Source: Parablautia intestinalis
GTDB taxonomy: Bacteria; Bacillota; Clostridia; Lachnospirales; Lachnospiraceae
Assembly (NCBI GenBank): GCA_003612395.1
Contig: RAYQ01000012.1
Coordinates: forward strand, 1-64,000
DNA: 64,000 nt
Reading direction: 5' to 3'
In this document: one piece after another, positions 46,085-52,906 of the stretch
How positions within the stretch are numbered: position 1 is the stretch's first letter
How the letters are laid out: each line of letters opens with the position of its first letter
Position numbers and translations under genes: made by a program
Notes under the pieces: generated by a model
What the model saw: only the letters and a program-made list of their open reading frames with translations
Databases searched by the model: none
Told to the model about the DNA's origin: nothing

Positions 46085-46573
46085 CTATACCTGTTTGTTC
46101 CGTTCTTTCTCCAATTTATTGCGTACACGCAGTTCCTTAAAAAAAGTAGTCAGCATATGAGAGCATTCCTCCTCAAGCACCCCTCTTGTCACCTTCACCT
46201 GATGATTAAATTCCGGCATTTGTAAAATATTCAATATAGAGCCGCCGCATCCTGCTTTAGGGTTCATACTTCCCATAACCACCCCGTCAATCCTGGCCTG
46301 TACAATCGCCCCTGCACACATCTGGCAAGGCTCAAGCGTCACATAAAGGGTGCATCCCTCCAGCCGCCAGTCCCCTATCTTTTTGCTGGCTTTATTGATT
46401 GCGGTTATCTCTGCGTGTGCCAGAGTATTCTTATCCGTATTCCTGCGGTTATATCCCCGCCCTATCACTTTCCCATCATACACAATCACACAGCCAATGG
46501 GCACCTCTCCTAACGCATATGCTTTCATAGCCTGCCTAAGCGCCTGCCTCATATACTTTTCCTGCTCCGTCAT
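46085..46573 (-). CDS. tadA: tRNA-specific adenosine deaminase
   Basis: TadA converts A34 to inosine in the tRNA-Arg(ACG) anticodon. The 162-residue protein has the zinc motif HAE (His53, catalytic Glu55) and PCxxC (Pro82-Cys83-Gln-Met-Cys86), plus MGSMNPKAGCGGSILNIL, typical of the tRNA enzyme rather than of nucleoside deaminases. The start is preceded by GAGGAAAAG. It marks the left border of the accessory region that follows. Confidence 0.96.
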   Translation of the reverse strand: MTEQEKYMRQALRQAMKAYALGEVPIGCVIVYDGKVIGRGYNRRNTDKNTLAHAEITAINKASKKIGDWRLEGCTLYVTLEPCQMCAGAIVQARIDGVVMGSMNPKAGCGGSILNILQMPEFNHQVKVTRGVLEEECSHMLTTFFKELRVRNKLEKERNKQV

Positions 46574-46607
46574 CTTTTCCTCGCTCCAATTCTTCCCGAA
46601 AAACCCA

Positions 46608-46978
46608 TTATGAAACGTGCCCCCTATTTCTTTTCCAGTTTTTTAATTCTTCTAATACTTTTATTTTCTCTATATTTGCCTCCTGCTCTTTTACAGTTAA
46701 ATAATGGCTGCGAATAACTATACACTTATCAATAAATGCAACAATGTTTCGTTATAAAATGGCATACCCTGCCCCAATTGCGGAAAAAGTAAATTAGAAA
46801 AGTTTTCATTAATAGGGATTTTTATGTTTATTCCGGCATTGTTTTCATTTTGTAATAAATCCTCTTCCTATATTTTAATTTCATATTCATTACCTTTTGC
46901 CTTTATAAAGGCCGGAATTATAGTGTAAGCATTATCCAAATTCTCTTTACATATTTTATACGCTTCATTGATTGTCAT
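46608..46978 (-). pseudogene. broken gene of unknown family
   Basis: A minus-strand gene begins at 46978 with GGAGGGAAGTTAC ahead of ATG and reads MTINEAYKICKENLDNAYT and onward. It hits an in-frame TAG at 46868..46870 but continues as EEDLLQNENNAGINIKIPIN. A frameshift near 46740 is needed to join NIVAFIDKCIVIRSHYLTV and onward to the TAA at 46608. The reading restored by these two corrections is polar, with a Lys/Glu-rich helical end, about 123 residues. I do not recognise the family. Confidence 0.6.
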
Positions 46979-47044
46979 GTAACTTCCCTCCAAACATGAG
47001 ATATTTATATATTACCACTAACAGAGAAGATTTTCGACACAATA

Positions 47045-47470
47045 ATGCTAATAATACATTTTAGATACTCGCCCAAAGCAGAATATATGGTTCTTGATTT
47101 TCGGGTTTTACCCCGCCTCCTTGACCTTTTTCAAAATAAGAGTCATCTGCTAAAGCTGTATAAAACCCTCCACCCAGAGGATACCACGGAAACAGAAACT
47201 TGTGGAAGCACAATCTACATGGACGATGAATATTTTAGTAAGAGTTTTGCTGTATCTGGCGCAAAGCTATCACGAATATTTTCACCGTACCTGTCAGGAC
47301 TATTACAAAAGCAGGGAAGTAAAAATGCCGAAGCCTGAACTTTATCTGATTTTTACAGGAAACAAAGGGCGGAAACCTGATAAAGTATCTTTGTCTAAAG
47401 AATTTTTCGGAGCGCGGATATAGATATTGAAGTAAAAGCAAAGGTTATCTATGAAAGCGATGCAGGTTCG
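47045..47470 (+). pseudogene. decayed Rpn-family (PD-(D/E)XK) nuclease/transposase remnant
   Basis: Three successive plus-strand frames join into one recognisable protein. The first is LLKLYKTLHPEDTTETE (ends about 47197). The second is LVEAQSTWTMNILVRVLLYLAQSYHEYFHRT, then KMPKPELYLIFTGN and SKEFFGA (to about 47415). The third is DIDIEVKAKVIYESD (to about 47460). The order matches Rpn recombination-promoting nucleases, where the missing segment after TETE would hold the first catalytic residues. At least one deletion and two frame changes make it non-functional. It marks past mobile-element activity. Confidence 0.7.
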
Positions 47471-47486
47471 ATGCCCCGTCAGCTTG

Positions 47487-48293
47487 CTACGGGGTCTTTG
47501 ACTTAGCATTAGAATGGCTGGCAAACTCCTGCGCTAACACTGCGTGGACTACCCAGCGGGCCTTATAGCCCCGGGCGGTGCAGGTGGACAGGGTCAGGAT
47601 CTGATCATCTGCCTTTGGGACAATGCCGGTATCGATTACGGAACGCTCCATGCAGTATTGGATGAATTCTTCTTCCAGCCCGTGATCCTCCATATCAAGA
47701 TAGTAGACCATCCCGTTTACTTTAGCCTCGTGAGCAGCGAAAATGTCGTACCGCCGCACGCCGCCTTTGTCTGCAAGGTAGACGCTGGGGTGCTCCTGCC
47801 AGTAATCCTGTTCTTTGTAGCCGCGCAGCGATCCGAACATAGTGCCGTCACGCATCCGGTGGCCGTATATCAGGATATGGAACCCTGTTAAGTCCCGGCT
47901 GTTGGCCTGCTCCAGAAAGACCGCTCCCACACTGCCGGGCTCCTTTTTCCAGCTGTGGTTTAAATAAAACTGATTGTCCTCCCCCTGGACCAGCGGGTAG
48001 GACAGGGGGGTGTCCGGGATTTCCACCCAGCCTGCCACGTCCTCATTGACAGCCTGCAGGGCATCCAGATTCAGGCCGGCCAGGGGTCCGTCATAGGGCC
48101 CTTCGCCTGATGCCTCCTCATGGCCCCCGGAGGGTTCTATTATCTCCTGCCCCGTCAGGCCTGCCAGCCGGGCAGCATCACTGGCATCCTCAGCGGCTCG
48201 GCGCTGGTCGAAGGCCCGGCGCAGGATCACCGTCAGGCTGATGGCGAAAACCAAAAGGAGGATTACCTCCGTGCATCGTCTTACTTTTTTCAT
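47487..48293 (-). CDS. class B sortase
   Basis: The sortase attaches surface proteins to peptidoglycan. The 268-residue protein has an N-terminal membrane helix (about 8-26). The core starts near residue 70 and carries catalytic His145 (LIYGHRM), Cys238 (TLSTC) and Arg246 (KARWVV). The VAGWVEIPDTPLSYPLVQGEDNQFYLNHSWKKEPGSVGAVFLE segment is typical of class B. GC is higher than in most of the window. The large surface protein with a VPKTGD signal is 170 bases upstream on the same strand and is its likely substrate. The stop codon lies inside a CCCCGT/ACGGGG hairpin (47474..47494). Confidence 0.93.
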   Translation of the reverse strand: MKKVRRCTEVILLLVFAISLTVILRRAFDQRRAAEDASDAARLAGLTGQEIIEPSGGHEEASGEGPYDGPLAGLNLDALQAVNEDVAGWVEIPDTPLSYPLVQGEDNQFYLNHSWKKEPGSVGAVFLEQANSRDLTGFHILIYGHRMRDGTMFGSLRGYKEQDYWQEHPSVYLADKGGVRRYDIFAAHEAKVNGMVYYLDMEDHGLEEEFIQYCMERSVIDTGIVPKADDQILTLSTCTARGYKARWVVHAVLAQEFASHSNAKSKTP

Positions 48294-48463
48294 TGTCTGC
48301 TCCCTTTCCGCTCTGTTTTTTGTTCATGGCAAATCCGCGGCAGGCACTGCCTGCGGTACTGCCCGGGGCGGGTCCGAAAATGCCCCGGGGATCAGAAAGG
48401 CCGGGACCCACGGTTCGGGCCCCGGCCTGTTTCCGCCCTAAGCTTACACTGCTTCCGGCCGGT

Positions 48464-51400
48464 CTATTTCTTTGCTCTGCGTTCCATAAGGGCCAGTACC
48501 ATCAGGCCTGCAGCGGACAAAATCACTGCCGCATACCACAGTCCGGACAGGTCTCCGGTCTTTGGCACTGCAGCCAGAGGTACTTCCTCATCCAGGATTT
48601 CAACCAAAGCCCCGTTCCCTCCGGGAATTCGTGCCAGCGGCAGCTGCTCATCAGTAATTTCAAGCAGGCGCGGCTGTTCCACGGGGGTTTGTGCCAGGGG
48701 CAGCTGCTGGTTAGGGATTTCTGCTGCTGCGGGTTCCTCTCCGGAAGTTTCCGGTTCCGTTCCGCCGCTCCCCGGCTCATCATCCCTGGTCACGGGATCA
48801 GGCGTAGGATTGGGCGCAGGGTCCGGTTCCGGATTGGGTGTAGATTCAGGCTCATTCCCGCCGCCTGTAGTCCGGTCATACCGGAGTATAATAACGTTCT
48901 TAGAAGCGTCACTGTCCAGAATAATATACGGAGCACTGGCGGAAGTATAGCTGTAGCTGTTGCCGCCTGCAGTGAGCTTCTTCATACTGTCGGAAACGGT
49001 AATCCGGCTGCCCACCTCTGCGCTGTCTACATCATCAGGGATAGAAATGCTGTCCCTGGCGCCGTTGGTGTAGTACTCGTGGACTATCTTATAGCCGGCC
49101 TTTTCTGCGGATGTTCCGGAATCCGCGGTATAGATAAGCGTAATCGTAATGTCCTTATCCGTAGTGCCTTTCAGGATTCCTTCACTGCCGTCCCTGACCT
49201 CCTTAAATTTATACCCGTTAATACTATCCACCTTCTTGCCGGTCACATCGTACTTGCCGCCGTCAGTGGTGCTGCTGGTCTCGCTGCTCCTGATCTCATT
49301 ACCGTTCTCGTCCTCGTACCTGACGGTCACGCTGTATTCGGTGGGTCCGGGGTTCTTCGTCCACTGGGCGTAAAGCGTCCGGGTCGGGTTTTCCGGGGTA
49401 AAACCACCGATAGTCTTGGAATCCTTATCCCCATACTTTGTACCCGTACCGCTCTGGTTGAGGTACCATCCTGCGAAGGTATAGCCGTCCAGCTCAGGCA
49501 CCGTTTCAGATACCGTGGTAGACCAGTTTGTGCTCGAGATACTTCCGCTGGTCTGGGTTCCCGGCATCTTGCGCACATCTTCGTTCTTGACCCCGTCAGG
49601 CGTGTTGGCATTGTAGTTCAGCGTGTAGTTGTACGTAGGCGCCTTTTCCCTCCATACTGCGTATAGGGTGGTGTTACTGTTCAGGGTCATCTTATCGCCA
49701 GGCTCCCAATCCGCCTTTGTGGCCGTCCTATCGGTGTCCCAGCCCAAAAACTCGTAGTCAGCACGTGTCATGTTTTCCTGACCTTTAATCTCAACTATCG
49801 TACCTTTGTTTGTGGTCACCGCTTTTGGAGGATTGGATCCGCCGTTGGCATCGTAGATCAGGGCAACGTCCTTCTCCCACACCGCATACAGGGTCGTGTT
49901 ACTGTTCAGGGTCATCTTATTACCAGGCTCCCAATCCGCCTTTGTGGCCGTCCTATCGGTGTCCCAGCCCAAAAAGTTGTAGCCTAGGCGTGTCATGGTT
50001 TCCTGACCTTTAATTATAAACTCCGTACCGTTCTTCTGAGTCACCGCTGCCGGAGGATTGGATCCGCCGTTGGCACGGTAGGTCAGGGTAACATTTTCCG
50101 CAATTTTGCGGTTGTATTTCAGGGTAAAGGTACCCTGGTGTCCGGTCGCACCTTTCTTTACCTTAACTGTCGAGGGATTGCTGCTCATACTATTATAAAC
50201 ATAGGTTTTCCCATTATACTTAGGCTGCCTGCTCCTGATATTAGAGGTGTAAATAGTTTGGGGCACATTGCTGTAGGTTGGCGCTTTTACAGACTGATAC
50301 TCCGTATAATTCCCATCATAGGTTCCATTCGTGTAGTACTCATGAACCACTGTCACATAGGGACCGCTGGGTGCAGCAGGGTCAGCAGGGGTAGTAGTAC
50401 CAGTATCCCAGTCAGTTACATAGTACCGGAACGTGACATTCGAATCGTTTCGCGAAAGGTCGCAGGATTGCCCCTCTGACTTTGCACCAGCATAGGCATT
50501 ACTTCTTACCTCCGTAACACGACCATAATTAACGCTTGTTAAAGTACTCAAAAGAGGAACCCTGTAGGAAACCTGAATAGGTCCGGAACTTGGACGGCTT
50601 ACGCTGTCGTCAGTTCCTACCAGTAAATCGCTTATCCCCTTATCCGGACAGCAAACATAAAATTTAATACTAAAATTAGATACCAGGGTCTGTATATCTT
50701 TATCCTGATTTTCCTCCTCGATATTTTTGCGGTAGCTCTGGACATAAGCCCACGCCTCAGCCACCGCTGCCTTATCCTCATCGGACAGGCGGTTGTAGAT
50801 GGCCTCGATATTGCTCAGCGCCGCCAGAGTGGAATCCATGTCATCCGCCTCGCTCATAGCATCGCAGGCACTCATGAATTCTTCTATAGTAGCGTATTCG
50901 GCAGCATCCCCGGCAGGAGCAACCTCAGCAAGGGTGTCTGCAGCAGGAGCAACCATAACAGCCGCGTCCGCAATGATGCCATCCGCAGCAGGAGAATCCT
51001 CGTCAGGATTAACCTCATCAGAGGTTTCTACATTAGAAGCTGCCTCATCAGAGGTATTCACGTCAGGCGCTGCTTCATCAGAAATGTCTGTATCTAACAT
51101 AACCTCATCGGAAGTATCTTCGTAAGAAGTGTCTGCATCAGACGTAACCTCATCGGAAGTATCTTCGTAAGAAGTGTCTGCATCAGACGTAACCTCATCG
51201 GAAGTATCTTCGTAAGAAGTGTCTTCATCAGACGTAACCTCATCGGAAGTATCTTCGTAAGAAGTGTCCTCATCAGACGTAACCTCATTGGAAGTATCTT
51301 CGTAAGAAGTATCTTCATCAGAAACATCTTCGTAAGAAGTATCTTCATCAGAGGCAGCCACAATCTCAACGTCACCTTCAGCCGCGAAAGCCGTGGTCTG

Positions 51401-51490
51401 AATCATGCCCAGGCACATAATCAGGGCCAGGAGCAACGACAATCCACGCCTGGTTAACCTTTTCGCATTTTTCTTTTTTATATTTTTCAT
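48464..51490 (-). CDS. repeat-rich cell wall-anchored surface protein with VPKTGD sorting signal
   Basis: The 1008-residue protein begins with a KxxKRLTRRGLSLLLALIM-type signal peptide (cleavage near AFA-AE, residue 37). It continues with an acidic Ser/Thr-Asp/Glu repeat region (47-130), a helical segment (about 195-260), MucBP/InlB-type beta repeats (two near-identical copies of FLGWDTDRTATKADWEPG), VHEYYTNG motifs, and a C-terminal PLAxxP-repeat stalk. It ends VPKTGD, a hydrophobic helix and RRAKK (975-1008). AAAGGAAG precedes the ATG. The tandem c-di-GMP aptamers in the leader indicate c-di-GMP control. It is probably an adhesin; the ligand is unknown. Confidence 0.92.
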   Translation of the reverse strand: MKNIKKKNAKRLTRRGLSLLLALIMCLGMIQTTAFAAEGDVEIVAASDEDTSYEDVSDEDTSYEDTSNEVTSDEDTSYEDTSDEVTSDEDTSYEDTSDEVTSDADTSYEDTSDEVTSDADTSYEDTSDEVMLDTDISDEAAPDVNTSDEAASNVETSDEVNPDEDSPAADGIIADAAVMVAPAADTLAEVAPAGDAAEYATIEEFMSACDAMSEADDMDSTLAALSNIEAIYNRLSDEDKAAVAEAWAYVQSYRKNIEEENQDKDIQTLVSNFSIKFYVCCPDKGISDLLVGTDDSVSRPSSGPIQVSYRVPLLSTLTSVNYGRVTEVRSNAYAGAKSEGQSCDLSRNDSNVTFRYYVTDWDTGTTTPADPAAPSGPYVTVVHEYYTNGTYDGNYTEYQSVKAPTYSNVPQTIYTSNIRSRQPKYNGKTYVYNSMSSNPSTVKVKKGATGHQGTFTLKYNRKIAENVTLTYRANGGSNPPAAVTQKNGTEFIIKGQETMTRLGYNFLGWDTDRTATKADWEPGNKMTLNSNTTLYAVWEKDVALIYDANGGSNPPKAVTTNKGTIVEIKGQENMTRADYEFLGWDTDRTATKADWEPGDKMTLNSNTTLYAVWREKAPTYNYTLNYNANTPDGVKNEDVRKMPGTQTSGSISSTNWSTTVSETVPELDGYTFAGWYLNQSGTGTKYGDKDSKTIGGFTPENPTRTLYAQWTKNPGPTEYSVTVRYEDENGNEIRSSETSSTTDGGKYDVTGKKVDSINGYKFKEVRDGSEGILKGTTDKDITITLIYTADSGTSAEKAGYKIVHEYYTNGARDSISIPDDVDSAEVGSRITVSDSMKKLTAGGNSYSYTSASAPYIILDSDASKNVIILRYDRTTGGGNEPESTPNPEPDPAPNPTPDPVTRDDEPGSGGTEPETSGEEPAAAEIPNQQLPLAQTPVEQPRLLEITDEQLPLARIPGGNGALVEILDEEVPLAAVPKTGDLSGLWYAAVILSAAGLMVLALMERRAKK
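49651..49985 (-). repeat. two-copy internal repeat in the surface protein
   Basis: Two stretches of about 105 bases (49653..49757 and 49878..49982), spaced about 225 bases apart (75 residues), are more than 90 percent identical by eye, encoding LGWDTDRTATKADWEPG and TLNSNTTLYAVW. Such identity suggests recent duplication or gene conversion. Confidence 0.75.
51101..51352 (-). repeat. 45-bp tandem repeats encoding an acidic stalk
   Basis: About five copies of a 45-base unit encode the 15-residue unit TSYEDTSDEVTSDxD. Central copies are almost identical, so copy number may vary between strains. Confidence 0.8.
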
Positions 51491-51523
51491 ATTTTTCTTC
51501 CTTTCTTTGCACGATCATTGCTC

Positions 51524-51532
51524 GGACGCAAA
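51524..51532 (-). promoter_or_regulatory. candidate anti-aptamer strand of the riboswitch expression platform
   Basis: On the minus strand this reads TTTGCGTCC, fully complementary to GGACGCAAA in aptamer 1 (51712..51720) and complementary over eight bases to GACGCAAA in aptamer 2. It lies just after aptamer 2 and about 35 bases before the start codon. A related CTTTCTGCGTCCG also lies upstream of aptamer 1 at 51771..51783. Confidence 0.45.
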
Positions 51533-51534
51533 GT

Positions 51535-51647
51535 AATCCGGTAACCGAACGAACATAGCACATTTATCTTCAGAAGCAGAAATATGTCTTAGAGAAATGT
51601 ACCTTAGCCTCTGGTTTTGCGTCTCATCGTTTCCGGTGATTTGCCAT
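51535..51647 (-). promoter_or_regulatory. c-di-GMP-I (GEMM) riboswitch, aptamer 2 (proximal)
   Basis: The minus strand reads TGGCAAATCACCGGAAACG, then ATGAGACGCAAAACCAGAGG and CTAAGGTA, ending GTTCGGTTACCGG. The G-C-A-A-A, GAAA tetraloop, GACGCAAA and CTAAGG elements match the GEMM consensus in order. The first stem has one mismatch. It abuts aptamer 1 without a spacer. Confidence 0.82.
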
Positions 51648-51750
51648 TGCAACCGAACGAGCATCATACCGGAAGGATCGCGCGAGCCTCTCCGATACCA
51701 CAGCCTCTGGTTTTGCGTCCCATTGTTTCCAATGGTTTGCCCAACGTCCT
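51648..51750 (-). promoter_or_regulatory. c-di-GMP-I (GEMM) riboswitch, aptamer 1 (distal)
   Basis: The minus strand reads GGGCAAACCATTGGAAACAA, then TGGGACGCAAAACCAGAGGC, a variable P1b arm, and GTTCGGTTGC. The first helix CCATTG/CAATGG closed by a GAAA tetraloop and the GGGACGCAAA core are textbook GEMM features. It starts the leader of the surface-protein mRNA. Confidence 0.87.
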
Positions 51751-51900
51751 TTTTTCTGCTCCCGCCACCCCGGACGCAGAAAGTGGCGGGATCCCTCCAT
51801 GGTTCAACCGCCTGCTTCATAGGCCTCCCTCCTTTCCAATATATCTGAATCCATCCTCCTCATCCGGCCCGGATTCCCTGCTGTTATCTTTTAAAACTTT

Positions 51901-52365
51901 TTATATTCTGACTGTATTTTCACTTACAAATCTGTCATGCAGCCGGATTTCGGCCTGCTTTCTTGCTTTAACCGCATCCTCAAAGGAGCTATAACTGCCT
52001 AAATAGTGCCGTCTGCCCTTAAAGCAGATTGTCGCGCGCCAGCGTCCCTTAGATGACCACCAGTCTACTCCGGGCACTCCGCTGGTATTGTTGCTGCGCA
52101 CTGTTTTAGAGGCAAGCATTTCCACACAGGTTCCGTCTATATAAGTCAGGCCTAAAGCGTATCTGGACCCTCCGGGACCGTTTTGACAGCCGCAGCTCTT
52201 TGTATGTCCGTCCCGCAGATGGCAGGTCTTCACCACAATTTTTTCCCCACAGTCACACTGACACAGCCATGCCGTCCGGCCGTCTGCATTTTCTGCCGGG
52301 TCTAACACCGTCAGCTGGCCAAACTTCTGGCCCTTTAAATCCAGCTTTTTTCTGGAATGCCCCAT
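51901..52365 (-). CDS. AP2 domain-containing DNA-binding protein with N-terminal zinc motif
   Basis: The 154-residue protein has an N-terminal GQKFGQLTVL segment with a cysteine/histidine motif (WLCQCDCG, then HLRDGHTKSCGC), a combination common in phage AP2/HNH-associated proteins. A C-terminal AP2 domain follows (GVPGVDWWSSKGRWRATICFKGRRHYLGSYSSFEDAVKARKQAE). Such proteins bind DNA and are usually of phage or mobile-element origin. The ATG at 52365 has GGAAGGG eight bases upstream. It lies upstream of the riboswitch leader; whether it regulates itself or the adhesin is unknown. Confidence 0.85.
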   Translation of the reverse strand: MGHSRKKLDLKGQKFGQLTVLDPAENADGRTAWLCQCDCGEKIVVKTCHLRDGHTKSCGCQNGPGGSRYALGLTYIDGTCVEMLASKTVRSNNTSGVPGVDWWSSKGRWRATICFKGRRHYLGSYSSFEDAVKARKQAEIRLHDRFVSENTVRI

Positions 52366-52388
52366 TTCTATCACCCTTCCGCATTACC

Positions 52389-52409
52389 AAAAAGTGTACC
52401 TTTTGACAT
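52389..52409. promoter_or_regulatory. operator-like half site in the AP2 gene leader
   Basis: On the minus strand TGTCAAAAGGTACACTTTTT occurs about 25-45 bases before the AP2 start codon. The same word is half of the large palindrome at 52515..52552. Confidence 0.5.
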
Positions 52410-52514
52410 AGCGCGAAAGAACTTTTGTTCATTATAATTATGTTCTTTTTATTGTGCATAGTAGCAAAAATAGGCCTTGCAAGCACAATTAAATTGTGAT
52501 ATTCTATAGACACT

Positions 52515-52552
52515 AAAAAAGTGTCAAAAGGTACACCTTTTGACACTTTTTT
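52515..52552. repeat. 38-bp perfect palindrome
   Basis: The arms are AAAAAAGTGTCAAAAGGT and its complement, separated only by AC. It lies between the AP2 gene and the SRP RNA promoter. With A/T runs at both ends it could work as a bidirectional terminator or as an operator; the matching half site at 52389..52409 favours protein binding. Confidence 0.7.
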
Positions 52553-52613
52553 CTACAAAAAATGATATTTTTTATCTGACTGTTACCAGTTTCCGCTAAA
52601 AGAAGGCTTTTGG

Positions 52614-52642
52614 TTGACAAACCAGTTAAAACCCCATATACT
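52614..52642 (+). promoter_or_regulatory. promoter of the SRP RNA
   Basis: A consensus -35 TTGACA (52614..52619) and -10 TATACT (52637..52642) are 17 bases apart, predicting transcription from about 52649. Confidence 0.85.
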
Positions 52643-52649
52643 ACTAAGA

Positions 52650-52905
52650 GATGTTATTTGCATTTATCTCCAATTTAAGGAACCGTGCAGCTTTGTTTTC
52701 AGGGAAGCTGTCATGGCTGCCCGGTATAAGTGGCGTTGACGATTGGGTCTTGCGCAATGGAAGTCTGTGAACCGTGTCAGGTTGGGAACAAAGCAGCACT
52801 AAACAGAATTTTCCATGTGCCGTAAGGGCGCCTGGTCCTAGTTAACTGTATCGGTAACGCATGGCAGTTTCCCTGAGGATAAAGATCGGTTCCTTTACAA
52901 TTACC
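52650..52905 (+). ncRNA. ffs: signal recognition particle RNA (large Gram-positive form)
   Basis: The conserved domain IV hairpin is present: CCGTGTCAGGTTGGGAACA then AAGCAGCAC near 52770..52800, the Ffh-binding part. The surrounding ACGATTGGGTCTTGCGCAATGG segment and the GTGCCGTAAGGGCGCCTGG strand match clostridial SRP RNAs. The ends are tied by AAGGAACCG (52677..52685) pairing with CGGTTCCTT (52887..52895). The length of about 250 fits the Alu-domain-containing form. The exact 3' end is uncertain; it approaches or overlaps the convergent DUF6128 gene stop at 52907. Confidence 0.9.
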
Positions 52906-52906
52906 T

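Noticed and set aside
48120-49666. Long plus-strand open frames (up to 457 codons) opposite the sortase and surface-protein genes
   Set aside because: They are antisense shadows created by the GC-rich, biased codons of the minus-strand genes; they lack ribosome binding sites and the products resemble no protein family.
51086-51352. 45-bp repeats taken as a CRISPR array
   Set aside because: The repeats are contiguous with no unique spacers, stay in frame within a protein gene and encode an acidic stalk; no cas genes are present.
52515-52552. 38-bp palindrome taken as an insertion-sequence end or phage attachment site
   Set aside because: No transposase or integrase is next to it and no flanking duplication was seen; an operator or terminator is the simpler reading.
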